This document shows, one piece after another, positions 46,390-56,153 of a stretch of 64,000 nucleotides of DNA. The position numbers were made by a program, and so were the translations under genes. The stretch is from Janthinobacterium sp. J1-1 (GTDB lineage: Bacteria > Pseudomonadota > Gammaproteobacteria > Burkholderiales > Burkholderiaceae_D), in NCBI RefSeq assembly GCF_030944405.1, contig NZ_CP132339.1, positions 5,394,001-5,458,000 on the forward strand, written 5' to 3'. Positions within the stretch are counted from its first letter, which is position 1. Each line of letters starts with the position of its first letter. The notes below the pieces were generated by a model, which was not told where the DNA came from, ran no database searches, and saw only the letters and a program-made list of their open reading frames with translations.

Positions 46390-46777
46390 GATCAATTCCT
46401 GAAGGTTGTGGATTAAGGTAAAACCGCAAGCAGCGCGCATGCACATAGTGCAATCCGGCTGGCTGGTGTGGCTTCTGATGCAACGATTATGCATCGCACG
46501 AAGATCGATGTAAAACGGAAAATTTACCTAGTTAGCATCGAAAAAATCGATAGTACCGACAAAGTTCTCCCCACAGCGCCTTCTGTTGACGATTATTCAG
46601 CACACTGCTGAAAAACTCCAGCAATTTAGATGAGAATGATTCTTGTTATTATTCTCTGCGCTTGCTATCATCCCTGCCTTTTGACGCGCCACCAGCGTGA
46701 CGATCGCTGCCTGCCACCCGCACTGCAGCGCCGGGCCGTATCATCCATAATAGACAGACGTAAAGCGAGCCGACCAC
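46390..46777. other. Divergent intergenic region YceI / heme oxygenase
   Basis: No gene. It holds the AT-rich Fur-like box annotated separately and otherwise no clear motif. Confidence 0.5.
46630..46655 (+). promoter_or_regulatory. Fur-box-like sequence upstream of heme oxygenase
   Basis: ATGAGAATGATTCTTGTTAT followed by TATTCTC matches the GATAATGATAATCATTATC-type Fur hexamer pattern (GAGAAT-ATTCTT and TTATTATTCTC). It lies about 120-150 bases before the heme oxygenase ATG. Iron-dependent repression is inferred; heme oxygenases are common Fur targets. Confidence 0.6.
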
Positions 46778-47398
46778 ATGACCGCAGCCATTCTTGACTC
46801 CACCACCTTGAGCGCCACCCCGGGCCAGGCCCTGCCGCGCAGCGCGCGCCTGAAGGCCGATACCTCGGCCACCCACGACGTGCTCGACAAACGCATCATG
46901 GCCAGTGCGCCGTTCGACAACCAGCAAAACTATGCACGCTTCCTGCAGGCGCAATATGCCTTCCTGCGCGATGTCGACGCCCTGTACGACCATGCCGGCC
47001 TGGCTGCCCTGCTGCCGGACCTGGAACAGCGCCGCCGCTACGCCAGCATCGCCGCCGACCTGCGCGACCTGGACACCGCCCTGCCGGCCGATTCGGCCAC
47101 GCCGCCGTTCGACGCCCAGCTGGACCTGGCAACCGCCCTGGGCTGGCTGTATGTCAGCGAAGGCTCGAAACTGGGCGCCGCCGTGCTCTATAAGCTGGCG
47201 GGCAAGATCGGCCTCGATGAACACTTCGGCGCGCGCCACCTGGCCGGCCACCCGGACGGCCGTGCGCGCCACTGGCGCGATTTCACCGCCGTGCTGGACT
47301 CGGCGCCGCTGGACATCGCGGGCGAGGCACGCCTGATCGATGGCGCGCGCGCCGCCTTCATGCGCATGCACGGCCACGTCGAGGCGCTGGGCCGATGA
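46778..47398 (+). CDS. Biliverdin-producing heme oxygenase
   Basis: A 206-residue helical protein of the bacterial heme oxygenase family (HemO/BphO/PigA type). Proximal His33 sits in SATHDVLDKRI; the distal-helix glycine region is GWLYVSEGSKLGAAVLYKLAG. It cleaves heme to biliverdin, CO and iron. The DUF454 gene follows with an ATGA overlap. A Fur-like box lies upstream, which suggests a role in iron release from heme; a bacteriophytochrome partner is not seen in this window. Confidence 0.85.
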   Translation: MTAAILDSTTLSATPGQALPRSARLKADTSATHDVLDKRIMASAPFDNQQNYARFLQAQYAFLRDVDALYDHAGLAALLPDLEQRRRYASIAADLRDLDTALPADSATPPFDAQLDLATALGWLYVSEGSKLGAAVLYKLAGKIGLDEHFGARHLAGHPDGRARHWRDFTAVLDSAPLDIAGEARLIDGARAAFMRMHGHVEALGR

Positions 47399-47880
47399 GC
47401 GATGCGGGCCCATCGCCGATAGCGCCGCTGGCCGTGCGCGAAGCGCATGGCGCGCGCCTGCGCCGCTGGGCCTGGACGGCGGCCGGCATGCTGATGGTGG
47501 CGCTGGGGATTATCGGTGCCATGCTGCCCGTGATGCCCACCACGATTTTCCTGATCCTGGCGCTGGCCTGCTTCAGCCGCGCCTCGCCGCGCCTCGAACA
47601 CTGGCTGTTGAACCACCCGCGCTTCGGCCACCCCTTGCGCCAGTGGCGCCAGCACCGCGCCGTCTCGCGCCGCGGCAAGGCCATGGCCTGCCTCGGCATG
47701 GCGATCGGCTTTGTCGCCATGTGCCTGGGCCATCCGCCCTGGTGGGTGATCGCCATGGTTGGCGCGATGGAAATCGCCGTATTGATTTACCTGCTGCGCC
47801 GTCCGGAAGGCCCGGCGCCAACTGCTGCGCCGCAGGCAGTGGCAGAATCTGCCCCGGCGCCGCCAGCCAGCGGACATTAA
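47395..47880 (+). CDS. DUF454 (YbaN-like) membrane protein
   Basis: A 161-residue protein overlapping the heme oxygenase stop. The motif GIIGAMLPVMPTTIFLILALACFSRASPRLEHWLLNHPRFG is diagnostic of DUF454/YbaN, and three to four membrane spans follow. A Pro/Ala-rich tail ends it. Function unknown; the operon link suggests a role in heme or iron homeostasis. Confidence 0.87.
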   Translation: MSDAGPSPIAPLAVREAHGARLRRWAWTAAGMLMVALGIIGAMLPVMPTTIFLILALACFSRASPRLEHWLLNHPRFGHPLRQWRQHRAVSRRGKAMACLGMAIGFVAMCLGHPPWWVIAMVGAMEIAVLIYLLRRPEGPAPTAAPQAVAESAPAPPASGH

Positions 47881-48189
47881 GTTCCTTCCAGCACCGTCAT
47901 GCGGCATGCAAGCCGCATCGCCGCATTCTCCCCGCCGGCGAATATTCCCTCGGCAAACAGCCAGCCCGGTTTCGCGACCTGAATTTTATTCGGCAAAGAA
48001 GCTGGCGATCCACTTTTTGCCGTCTGAAACGCCGCCATAGACATTATTTGCATATCCAAAGCAAGATTCTGTCGTTAGAGTAATAACGCGATCGGGTATA
48101 CTACGCAACCGACGTCGCATGGCGGCTATCCGCCGCCACCGCACGGGCACTGCCAGCGCCGCGACGCGCCAATAATAAAAGGAATCTGC
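47881..48189. other. Intergenic region before the MetN-type operon
   Basis: 309 bases with no confident gene. A minus-strand frame ending at 47986 has a protein-like tail (GYANNVYGGVSDGKKW) but no ribosome site or supported start. Confidence 0.4.
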
Positions 48190-48999
48190 ATGACCACACC
48201 ATCCCGCCCGCCGGTGATCCGCATCGAAGGCGCGAACAAGACCTTCGCGCTGCCCAAGGGCCAACAATTCCATGCGGTCAAGGATGTCAGCCTGGACGTC
48301 TATCCTGGCGATATCTTCGGCCTGATCGGCAAGAGCGGCGCCGGCAAGTCGACCCTGCTGCGCCTGATCAACCTGCTCGAACGCCCGGACAGCGGCACCA
48401 TCACCGTGGCCGGCCGCGAACTGACCAGCCTGTCGAAAAGCGAACTGCGCGACGCGCGCCAGAATATCGGCATGATCTTCCAGCAGTTCAACCTGCTGCA
48501 AAACGCCACCGTGTTCGACAATGTCGCCTTCCCCCTGAAAATCCACGGCACCACCAAGGGCGAGCAGATCGCCGCCCGCGTCGAGGAATGCCTGGCGCTG
48601 GTCGGCCTGTCCGACAAGCAGCACAGCTATCCGGCGCAATTGTCGGGCGGCCAGAAACAGCGCGTGGCGATTGCCCGTGCGCTGGCCAGCCATCCCGACG
48701 TGCTGCTGTGCGACGAACCGACCTCGGCGCTGGACGCGGAAACCACGCGCGCGCTGCTGGACACCCTGCGCGACATCAATGCCCGCCTGGGCGTGACCAT
48801 CGTGTTCGTCAGCCATGAACTGTCAGTGCTGGGCGCCATCTGCAACCGCGTGGCGGTGGTGGAAAACGGCGCGATTGCCGAACAGTTCGAACTCGCCGAC
48901 ACCGCCACCCTGCGCAAGACGGCGCTGGGCCGCGAACTGGCCTATTACGGCACCGAAGCGTTTGGCGCGACCGCCTGGAAGGATGCAAGCCATGTTTGA
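48190..48999 (+). CDS. metN: MetN-like ABC transporter ATP-binding protein (short form)
   Basis: A 269-residue ABC ATPase: Walker A GLIGKSGAGKST, Q-loop FQQFNLLQNATVFDNVAFPL (the classic MetN form), signature [15 protein letters not shown] and Walker B VLLCDEPTSALD. It ends about 30 residues after the switch region, whereas MetN usually runs to ~340 with a C-terminal NIL domain that senses methionine; that domain is absent. AAGGA precedes the ATG. It overlaps metI by eight bases. The substrate may be methionine or a related sulfur compound. Confidence 0.86.
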   Translation: MTTPSRPPVIRIEGANKTFALPKGQQFHAVKDVSLDVYPGDIFGLIGKSGAGKSTLLRLINLLERPDSGTITVAGRELTSLSKSELRDARQNIGMIFQQFNLLQNATVFDNVAFPLKIHGTTKGEQIAARVEECLALVGLSDKQHSYPAQLSGGQKQRVAIARALASHPDVLLCDEPTSALDAETTRALLDTLRDINARLGVTIVFVSHELSVLGAICNRVAVVENGAIAEQFELADTATLRKTALGRELAYYGTEAFGATAWKDASHV

Positions 49000-49666
49000 A
49001 GAATCGATCAATAACGTCATCGCCCTGCTGCCGGAAATCTGGGTCGCCCTCGGCCAGACCATGACCATGCTGGGCATAGGCCTGACCGCCGCCATCCTGA
49101 TCGGCGGCCCGCTGGGCGTGCTGCTGTTCCTGGTGTCGGAAAACCAGTCGCTGGAAAACCGCCCGCTGTCGATGATCCTCGGCTGGCTGGTCAACACCGT
49201 GCGCTCCTTCCCCTTCATTATTTTGCTGGTCGCCCTGACGCCATTTACGCGCGTGATCGCCGGCACCTCGATCGGCCCGCTGGCCGCCGCCGTGCCACTG
49301 TCGTTCGCCGCGATTCCCTACCTGGCGCGCCTGGTGGAGCAGAATTTGCGCGAAGTGCCGCGCGGCGTGATCGAAGCGGCGCACGCCATGGGCGCGTCGG
49401 AAATGCAGATCATCGTGCGCGTGCTGCTGGTCGAAGCGCGCTCCGGCCTGGTGCTGGCCCTGACCGTGCTGTCGATCAGTTTCCTGTCGTATTCGGCCGT
49501 GGCCGGCGTGGTGGGCGGCGGCGGCATCGGCGACCTGGCCATCCGCTACGGCTATTACCGCTTCGAGACCGACATCATGGTCGTCACCGTCGCCATCCTG
49601 ATCGTGCTGGTGCAGATCATCCAGTTCGCCGGCACCCGCATCGCCAAGCGCCTCGACAAACGTTAA
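48992..49666 (+). CDS. metI: MetI-like ABC transporter permease
   Basis: A 224-residue permease with five spans. It has the EAAHAMGASEMQIIVRVLLVEA coupling loop and the C-terminal GGGGIGDLAIRYGYYRFETDIM signature of MetI. The start at 48992 overlaps the metN end; open frame extends upstream of it only as shadow. It forms the importer with MetN and the binding protein that follows. Confidence 0.92.
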   Translation: MFEESINNVIALLPEIWVALGQTMTMLGIGLTAAILIGGPLGVLLFLVSENQSLENRPLSMILGWLVNTVRSFPFIILLVALTPFTRVIAGTSIGPLAAAVPLSFAAIPYLARLVEQNLREVPRGVIEAAHAMGASEMQIIVRVLLVEARSGLVLALTVLSISFLSYSAVAGVVGGGGIGDLAIRYGYYRFETDIMVVTVAILIVLVQIIQFAGTRIAKRLDKR

Positions 49667-49690
49667 TCCATATTGAATCAAAGGACACTC

Positions 49691-50530
49691 ATGAACATCA
49701 TCCGCCGCAACCTGCTGGCCGCCACCGTCGGCCTGGCCCTGGCCTTCTCGGCCCAGGCCAAAGACCCGAAGGAAATCGTCATCGGCACCAGCGCCGGCCC
49801 GTACGGCGACCAGCTGAAGATCGGCATCAAGCCCATCCTGGAAAAGCAGGGCTATAAAGTCAAGATCGTCGAATTCAACGACTACGTGCAGCCGAACTAC
49901 GCGCTGGCCGAAGGCTCGCTGGACGCCAATGTGTTCCAGCACATCGTTTATCTCACCAAGTTCGCCACCGATAACAAGCTGGCCATCACGCCGCTGATCA
50001 CCGTGCCGACCATCCCCATCGCCATGTACAGCAGCAAGCACAAGGCACTGACCGAGATCAAGGATGGCGCCACCATCGCCATGCCGAACGACCCGACCAA
50101 CCAGGCGCGCGCGCTGGTGGTGCTCGACAAGATGGGCTGGATCAAGCTGAAACCGAACGTCGACCCGCTGCGCGCGTCCGAACGCGACGTGGCCGCCAAT
50201 CCGAAGAAACTCAAACTGGTGCCACTGGAAGCGGCGCAGCTGCCGCGCGCGCTGGCCGACACCGACTTTGCCTTTATCAACGGCAACTTCGCCCAGGCGG
50301 CCGGCATCAAGCTGACCAGCGCCCTGGTGGCCGAGAAAATCTCGGACAGCTATATCAACCTGGTGGCGATCCGCACCGCCGACAAGGGCAAGCCCTGGGT
50401 AAAAGACCTGGAAGCGGCCTACCGCTCGCGCGCCTTCCTGGACGTGACCAACAAGCATTTTGCCGGCTACGAAAAGACCGATTACCAGGTGGCGCTGGAA
50501 AAGGCCGCAGCGCCGACGGCCAAGAAGTGA
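49691..50530 (+). CDS. metQ: MetQ/NlpA family substrate-binding protein
   Basis: A 279-residue binding protein. The start at 49691 has AAAGGA upstream; the signal peptide ends SAQAKDP with no lipobox, so the protein is soluble in the periplasm rather than a lipoprotein as in E. coli MetQ. Mature motifs are IVIGTSAGPYGDQLKIGIKPILEKQGYKV and NDPTNQARALVVLDKMGW. A close paralogue lies at 60492-61319 in the sulfur operon. Confidence 0.9.
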   Translation: MNIIRRNLLAATVGLALAFSAQAKDPKEIVIGTSAGPYGDQLKIGIKPILEKQGYKVKIVEFNDYVQPNYALAEGSLDANVFQHIVYLTKFATDNKLAITPLITVPTIPIAMYSSKHKALTEIKDGATIAMPNDPTNQARALVVLDKMGWIKLKPNVDPLRASERDVAANPKKLKLVPLEAAQLPRALADTDFAFINGNFAQAAGIKLTSALVAEKISDSYINLVAIRTADKGKPWVKDLEAAYRSRAFLDVTNKHFAGYEKTDYQVALEKAAAPTAKK

Positions 50531-50653
50531 AGCTGTCATTGGGGGTTGAACGTATTACCGGCCATTAACGGACGTAAAGCTGCATGATCACATGCATTGG
50601 ATAACCGTCCTTCTATTCAAGCAGCGCCGGAGGCAGACCACCAGCGTTGAAGC

Positions 50654-51728
50654 GTGAGCATATCGCAGTTTTTGCACGAAATCGTCATGGGGCGTGCCCA
50701 GGCCAGCTTGCAGGAAATCGCCGACGAGCTGCATTACCGCTGCGGTCTGCGCGTGTGCGCAGCAACGATTCGTAGAGCCCTACGCGCGTTAGGCGTCGCA
50801 CGGCTCAAGCCACTATGCCGTACGGGCGCGGTGTGCGCCGAGGCCACCAAGCGGTATGGCTACACGGCAGCCCACAGACGCGAGGCCATCTTGCCATACA
50901 GCACCAACCTGACAGATGCTGAATGGGAGCTCGTTGCTGACCTGTTCGAGCGTACGCAGGGACAGCGAGGCACGCCCGTGCGTTACAGCCGCCGCGATTT
51001 CGTTAATGCGTGTTCTTACGTGCTACGCACGGTTGCGCATGGCGGCTACTACCCGAGACGTTTCCACCCTGGCAGGCGGTCTACAAGGCGTTTTCGCGCT
51101 GGGTTGGCGCAGGTGGTGTACTCGAACAGATACAAGACCGGCTGCGCGAACAATGGCGTGCACGTATGGGACGAGCAAGTACGCCAAGCGTGGCATTAAG
51201 TGATGCACAGTCCACCCGTATCTCGCCGTAAGGTGGCGAAAGCGGATTTGATGCAGGTAAGTCAAAGGACCCAAGTGTCATCTCGTGGTCGATATAATGG
51301 CGCTGATCATCGCAGTGTACGTAACTGCGGTCAGCGTACAAGACCAGGATGCGGCGGCAGCCGTGGTGACGCAAGCGTGCAGCAAAAGCCCTCGCCTCGA
51401 AAAGCTCTATACGGACAATGCCGATGGCGGAAAATGTGCTTATGCCATCGACTAGGCGCACCTTATTCGCGTTGAAGTGGTTCGTCATCCAGCCAATGGC
51501 ACGACCGGAACGCTGCACGATCACAAGATCACCCCTGAGCATACCCCAGATATAAATGGCGGGTTTATGGCCCTTCCCATGCGTTGGGTCGTCGAAAGGC
51601 CCCATGCGTGGACTGAACGCTTGCGTCACATGGTGATGCACCGCGACCGCAAACTCAATGTCTCGGCAGCTTGGCTTGGGTTGACTGAAGCGCGTATACT
51701 GCTCTACAGACTCGCTTATAAGAGTTGA
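50654..51728 (+). pseudogene. Degenerate IS5-family transposase
   Basis: Pieces of one transposase in three frames: an N-terminal HTH part (residues like QEIADELHYRCGLRVCAATIRRALRALGVARLKP) and YSTNLTDAEWELVADLFERT (50654-~51060), then FPPWQAVYKAFSRW to LSDAQSTRISP (to ~51230), then VTAVSVQDQDAAAAVVTQA and YTDN.DGGKCAYAID (~51300-51450), and finally MRWVVERPHAWTERLRHMVMHRDRK to the C-terminus (~51560-51728). Internal stops (TAA in place of a Gln codon at about 51230) and frameshifts show it is inactive. Element ends were not found. Confidence 0.85.
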
Positions 51729-51994
51729 TTTCGTCTACATTCACCTACTGATGCCAGCGTCTATACTCATGCGCTCACATCGTCAATCGGTCCTAATATC
51801 AAATATACTTGCTCCTGAATTTTCTATGAAATTTTTAAAAAATCCACTAAAAATATAAATTAATATATTTCAAAATTTAAATTTCCATATGTAATTTTCC
51901 GCCCACTAAAAAAATGGAAATGGAGATGGAGACAACATGGAATTCTTTCAATTTAACAATCAGTTCGCCTCAAATTCAAAATTCAAATTAAATA
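51729..51994. other. AT-rich intergenic region after the IS5 remnant
   Basis: A very AT-rich stretch with no gene and no clear motif, part of the low-GC island 51.8-53.3 kb. Confidence 0.5.
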
Positions 51995-52912
51995 TTATCT
52001 GAATGCTGATTCATGCAAATTAAGCATTTCCCTAATATTAATGTATTTGCAATTTTCAAATTTCTCAAATTTTTCATTTGGTAAAACATCAAAATTAGTT
52101 CGTAATATTTTATCAACCCAAACGCTAGGATTGTAATACGGATCATATTTCAAAACAATATCAACAATTGCAATGATCTCTTTCATCAAGTTGGCTAGCC
52201 CTCTCATTGATTGAAGATTTACATGACTAGAAACATGCAAAAAATTACTTTTAACAAATTTTTCGATCTCAGCATTAATTTTAATTAATGCGGTGTGGCG
52301 ACTATCGATGTCGCCCAATCCAATAATATCTAGTTCTTTGAAAAAAAATCTTATGAATAATTCAATTTTATTCAAAAAATTTGATGATATTGAATAATCT
52401 CCCCTTACCGAATCACGATATATTTTAATATAAAGTTGACGATAACAGTGGGAGTCAACAAAAGAGAAATTTAGCAATGACCTTCGCATGAGGAAATTAG
52501 CAGTTTCAATCGGCCCGTTTCCCACCTTATTTAAATCAGCAAGATTTTGAATTCTTTCATGTGTTCGTATTAGATATTTTTCAAACTCCTCCATATGCTT
52601 ATGGTAATTCGCGAATGTATTCTGGATAGAAGCTGTTCGTATTTGCTCTCTTGTTTGCTCTGACCGATGATTTGTCGCCAACAAAGCGACAACAGGGATG
52701 GACAATGCGCATATTGATATTGGTACGCCGAAATACTCAATCGCAAACTTCAGACCAACATAATCCAGCCTAAATATCATATTCTGGCCGTTTATAACCA
52801 CAAAAAAAGAAAAAATAGCCGCTATAAATATCATGGCAATACTTAATCTAACCACCCCAAGATTAATCAAACTTTTATTCGGATCAAATATTTTTTCCAT
52901 TATTAAATCCAT
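51995..52912 (-). CDS. Unknown two-TM membrane protein in low-GC island
   Basis: A 305-residue protein not assigned to a family. Two membrane helices (~20-40 and ~61-79) precede a long, mainly helical, charged cytosolic part (~85-300: TREQIRTASIQNTFANYHKHMEEFEKYL..., then IRFFFKELDIIGLGDID, KYDPYYNPSVW). GC content is far below the host's, and it sits alone between an IS remnant and repeats. Starts at 52912 or at Met5 (52900); no strong ribosome site. Topology resembles small membrane effectors of defence islands, but that is only a resemblance. Confidence 0.65.
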   Translation of the reverse strand: MDLIMEKIFDPNKSLINLGVVRLSIAMIFIAAIFSFFVVINGQNMIFRLDYVGLKFAIEYFGVPISICALSIPVVALLATNHRSEQTREQIRTASIQNTFANYHKHMEEFEKYLIRTHERIQNLADLNKVGNGPIETANFLMRRSLLNFSFVDSHCYRQLYIKIYRDSVRGDYSISSNFLNKIELFIRFFFKELDIIGLGDIDSRHTALIKINAEIEKFVKSNFLHVSSHVNLQSMRGLANLMKEIIAIVDIVLKYDPYYNPSVWVDKILRTNFDVLPNEKFEKFENCKYINIREMLNLHESAFR

Positions 52913-53346
52913 TTAACAACTATTCCAGTTTAAAAATAAAAATAACCCATGTTTCAATCAATTATTTTTACTAAACTGTAAGACTACCACTTAAAGTTGG
53001 CTGACAATTCTCAGGCAACGCCATTAACGAAATTTTCCATCGCCGAAGTACAAAAAAATCGACACTGACTTGCGCAGTTTTTCAAATTAGAGCATGAACA
53101 TTTCGGCCATTTTTATTTTTAAAATAATATATTAGCAATTAATAACAAGGAGACAAGGAGACAAGGAGACAAGGAGAAACTTATTGGTTTTCGCAAAGAC
53201 ATAGGTGTTAGATCGGAAATTTATCTATTTGTTCTATATCTCAGAAGGTGTAAAAGGCACTTCAAGTTCCGCTCCGTCAAACCGGCGCTGAACATCCTCG
53301 TTTCTTGTTAGGCTGACCTCTCCACTATCTGACAGAAGGAAGGTCC
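52913..53346. other. AT-rich intergenic region with tandem repeat
   Basis: 434 bases, AT-rich, without a gene. It includes the tandem 8-mer annotated at 53146-53177 and, near the end, the ribosome site AAGGAAGG of the META-domain gene. Confidence 0.5.
53146..53177 (+). repeat. Tandem repeat, four perfect copies of CAAGGAGA
   Basis: Four consecutive copies of CAAGGAGA (53146-53153, 53154-53161, 53162-53169, 53170-53177). Perfect, without spacers; probably a slippage-prone microsatellite in the AT-rich island. Confidence 0.95.
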
Positions 53347-53793
53347 ATGTTCCCCGTTTTCAAATTTGCCCGGCTGCTGCCGCTTGCCGTCGCCATCAGC
53401 CTGGCCGCCGGCTGCGCCAGTACCGCCCCTGTCGCATCGACGGCTTCCTTGACGAATACCTACTGGAAGCTGGTGGAACTCCATGGCGCCCGCGTCGCGA
53501 TGACGCCGGAACAGGAGCGCGAGGTGCGCATCACCTTGAGCGACGATGGCAAGGTCAGTGGTTTCACGGGCTGCAACCGCGTGATGGGCGGCTACACGGT
53601 GGCCGCCGATGTGCTGCGCTTTACGCAACTGGGCGGCACACGCATGATGTGCCCACCGCCCGCGATGCAGCTGGAAAGCGCCGTGCTGGCGCATCTGAAC
53701 AGCGTGACCGGCTTTCGCATCGAAGGCGAGCAGTTGATACTGCTCAAGGATGGTGCGCCGGTGGCCCGCTATGAGTCCGTCTACCTGAAATAA
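53347..53793 (+). CDS. META-domain lipoprotein
   Basis: A 148-residue protein with lipobox AAGC (Cys25). The META domain follows: TYWKLVELHGA, then VSGFTGCNRVMGGYTV and TRMMCPPPAMQLES, the hallmarks of HslJ-like proteins. AAGGAAGG precedes the ATG. In E. coli HslJ is a heat-inducible envelope protein; function here is inferred from that. Confidence 0.88.
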   Translation: MFPVFKFARLLPLAVAISLAAGCASTAPVASTASLTNTYWKLVELHGARVAMTPEQEREVRITLSDDGKVSGFTGCNRVMGGYTVAADVLRFTQLGGTRMMCPPPAMQLESAVLAHLNSVTGFRIEGEQLILLKDGAPVARYESVYLK

Positions 53794-53842
53794 AAACGCA
53801 CTGCCGTTACAATGGCTTCCACCCTACTTTTGGAAGGAAGCC

Positions 53843-54565
53843 ATGTCCGCCGTTCCCGCATCAACCTCCGCTGCCGTCACAAACAAGCATGGCCGCTATC
53901 GCGCTTTTCTGTTCGACATGGACGGCACGGTGATCAATTCGATCGCCGCCGCCGAACGTATCTGGGGCCTGTGGGCCAAGCGCCAGGGCCTGGACGTGGC
54001 GACCTTTTTACCCACCATCCACGGCGCGCGCTCGGTCGACACCATCGCCAAGCTGGCCCTGCCCGGCCTCGATCCGCGCCAGGAAGCGCAGGGCATCACG
54101 GATGCCGAGATCATCGATGTGGAAGGGATTATTGAAATCACCGGCGCGCAGCGCTTTTTGCAATCGCTGCCGCCCGCGCAGTGGGCCATCGTCACCTCGG
54201 CGCCGCGCGCGCTGGCCGTGGCGCGATTAAAGGCGGCCGGCATGCCGGTGCCCGCCGTGATGGTGACGGCCGAAGACGTCAAGGCCGGCAAGCCAAAGCC
54301 GGACTGCTACCTGCTGGCGGCGGAAAAACTGGGCGTGTCGCCCGCCGACTGCCTGGTGTTCGAAGACGCCTCGGTCGGCATCGAAGCCGGTGAAGCGGCC
54401 GGCGCCAAGGTGATGGTGATCACGGCCACGCACGCCCATCCGCTGGCCACGCGCCACCCCAGCATCGCCAGCTATGAAGCGATGCTGGCCACCATCGACG
54501 AAGAAGGCTTTATCGTGCTGGCGCAGTCGCCGCTGCCGCCGGCCGCAATACGCGCCCAAGAATAG
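53843..54565 (+). CDS. HAD-family sugar-phosphatase-like hydrolase
   Basis: A 240-residue HAD hydrolase of the beta-phosphoglucomutase/sugar phosphatase subfamily: motif [12 protein letters not shown] (Asp25, Asp27), motif II VTSAPRA, motif [12 protein letters not shown] and motif [14 protein letters not shown]. It most likely removes phosphate from a small sugar phosphate. AGGAAG precedes the start. Its end overlaps the convergent ssuB gene by 56 bases. Confidence 0.88.
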   Translation: MSAVPASTSAAVTNKHGRYRAFLFDMDGTVINSIAAAERIWGLWAKRQGLDVATFLPTIHGARSVDTIAKLALPGLDPRQEAQGITDAEIIDVEGIIEITGAQRFLQSLPPAQWAIVTSAPRALAVARLKAAGMPVPAVMVTAEDVKAGKPKPDCYLLAAEKLGVSPADCLVFEDASVGIEAGEAAGAKVMVITATHAHPLATRHPSIASYEAMLATIDEEGFIVLAQSPLPPAAIRAQE

Positions 54566-55349
54566 TCTGCTCCAGCGCCGCGAACGCCGCGCTGCCGCGC
54601 TGGCGCGGACGCGGCAGGTCGACCTGCACGTCGAGCGTGATCTGGCCGTCCTCGATCAGCAGCACCCTGTCGGCCAGCGCCACCGCTTCGGCCACGTCAT
54701 GCGTGACCAGCACGGCCGTGAAACCGCGCGCCAGCCACAGCGACTCGATCAGCTGCTGCATCTCGATGCGCGTCAAGGCATCGAGCGCCCCCAGCGGCTC
54801 GTCGAGCAGCAGCAGCTGCGGTTCGTGCACGAGGGCGCGCGCCAGCGCCACGCGCTGTTTCTGGCCGCCCGACAGGGCCGCCGGCCACTCGTCGGCCCGC
54901 TCCGCCAGGCCTACCGTCCACAACGACGCCGCGGCAGCCCCCACGCCACGCGGCAGGCCCAGCGCCACGTTTTCCAGCACCGTCTTCCACGGCAGCAGCC
55001 GCGCTTCCTGGAACATGATGCGGATATCGGGTTCAAGCTTGCCCGAGCCGACCGTGATCGATCCTTCGTCGATGCTTTCCAGGCCGGCGATCGAGCGCAG
55101 CAAGGTGCTCTTGCCGCAGCCACTGCGCCCGACGATGGCGACGAATTCACCGGCTTCCAGCTTCAGGTCGACGTTTTTCAGTACCGGCCGCGTGGTGTAG
55201 GTCTTGCTCAGGTTGATCAAGGCCAGCGGCACGCCACTGCGTTCACTGGCAGGACGGGGCGCCAGCTTCGCTTTCGCAGGCGTCGCAGAGTCATCCTGTG
55301 CGAAATGGGAAAACAAATCCGTTTCAATCTGGATCGGGGCTAGCAGCAT
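54510..55349 (-). CDS. ssuB: Aliphatic sulfonate ABC transporter ATP-binding protein SsuB
   Basis: A 279-residue ABC ATPase: Walker [24 protein letters not shown] (typical of the nitrate/taurine/sulfonate family), signature [15 protein letters not shown], Walker [14 protein letters not shown] ~40-residue N-terminal extension precedes the core. Last gene of ssuEADCB; it powers sulfonate uptake with SsuC and SsuA. Confidence 0.9.
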   Translation of the reverse strand: MLLAPIQIETDLFSHFAQDDSATPAKAKLAPRPASERSGVPLALINLSKTYTTRPVLKNVDLKLEAGEFVAIVGRSGCGKSTLLRSIAGLESIDEGSITVGSGKLEPDIRIMFQEARLLPWKTVLENVALGLPRGVGAAAASLWTVGLAERADEWPAALSGGQKQRVALARALVHEPQLLLLDEPLGALDALTRIEMQQLIESLWLARGFTAVLVTHDVAEAVALADRVLLIEDGQITLDVQVDLPRPRQRGSAAFAALEQTILGRVLRPAAAATAPAR

Positions 55350-55363
55350 GATGATTCCTTCTC

Positions 55364-56152
55364 TTATCGGTAGGCAGGGTTCCAGCGCAGGCAGTGGCGT
55401 TCGAGCCGGCGCGAGAACAGGTCGGCAAATTTGCCCAGCAAGGCGTACAGCAGGATGCCGACCAGTACGACGTCCGTTTGCAGGAACTCACGCGCATTCA
55501 TGGTCATGTAGCCGATACCGGCCTGCGCCGAAATGGTCTCGGCGACGATCAGGAGCACCCACACCAGGCCCAGCGAAAAGCGCACGCCGACCAAAATCGA
55601 TGGCATGGCGGCCGGCAGGATCACGTCGCGGTACAGGGGCCAGCCGGACAGGCCATAGCTCCTGGCCATTTCGATCAGGCCCTGGTCGGCCGAGCGGATG
55701 CCGTGGAAGGTGTTCAAATAAACGGGAAAGAACACGCCGACCGCCAGCAAAAACAGCTTGGCCGTTTCGTCGATGCCGAACCATAGAATCACCAGCGGAA
55801 TCAGGGCCAGCGCCGGGATATTGCGCACCATCTGCAAGGTGGTGTCGAGCAGGGTTTCGGCATGGCGGAAGCTGCCCGTCAATAGCCCCAGCAGCAAGCC
55901 CAGGCCGGCGCCCACGCCAAAACCGACCGTGGCCCGCCACAAACTGGTTTTCAGGTGCAGCCACAGCTCGCCCGACTCCGCCAGGGTCCAGAAGGCCTTT
56001 GCCACCGCCCACGGTTCGGGCAGGATGCGGCTGGACAGCCAGCCCAGCTGCGAAGCCAGTTGCCAGCCCAGCAGCAGCGCCACCGGCAAGGCCCACGGCG
56101 CCAGGTTGTCGCGCCATGGATTCGGCGCAGCCTTGAGGGTAGCCGCCGCCAT
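55364..56152 (-). CDS. ssuC: Aliphatic sulfonate ABC transporter permease SsuC
   Basis: A 262-residue permease with about six spans. The N-terminal part has [30 protein letters not shown]; the [38 protein letters not shown] coupling loop is the SsuC/TauC signature. Start one base after the ssuD stop. Confidence 0.92.
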   Translation of the reverse strand: MAAATLKAAPNPWRDNLAPWALPVALLLGWQLASQLGWLSSRILPEPWAVAKAFWTLAESGELWLHLKTSLWRATVGFGVGAGLGLLLGLLTGSFRHAETLLDTTLQMVRNIPALALIPLVILWFGIDETAKLFLLAVGVFFPVYLNTFHGIRSADQGLIEMARSYGLSGWPLYRDVILPAAMPSILVGVRFSLGLVWVLLIVAETISAQAGIGYMTMNAREFLQTDVVLVGILLYALLGKFADLFSRRLERHCLRWNPAYR

Positions 56153-56153
56153 C

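Noticed and set aside
47986..48816. Minus-strand frame whose last residues (GYANNVYGGVSDGKKW) look like real protein
   Set aside because: Most of the frame is opposite metN and no ribosome site or start is found for the short unopposed part. It could be a gene remnant but cannot be supported.
53146..53177. CRISPR-like repeat
   Set aside because: Unit of eight bases without spacers and no cas gene nearby; it is a simple tandem repeat. No CRISPR array was seen elsewhere.
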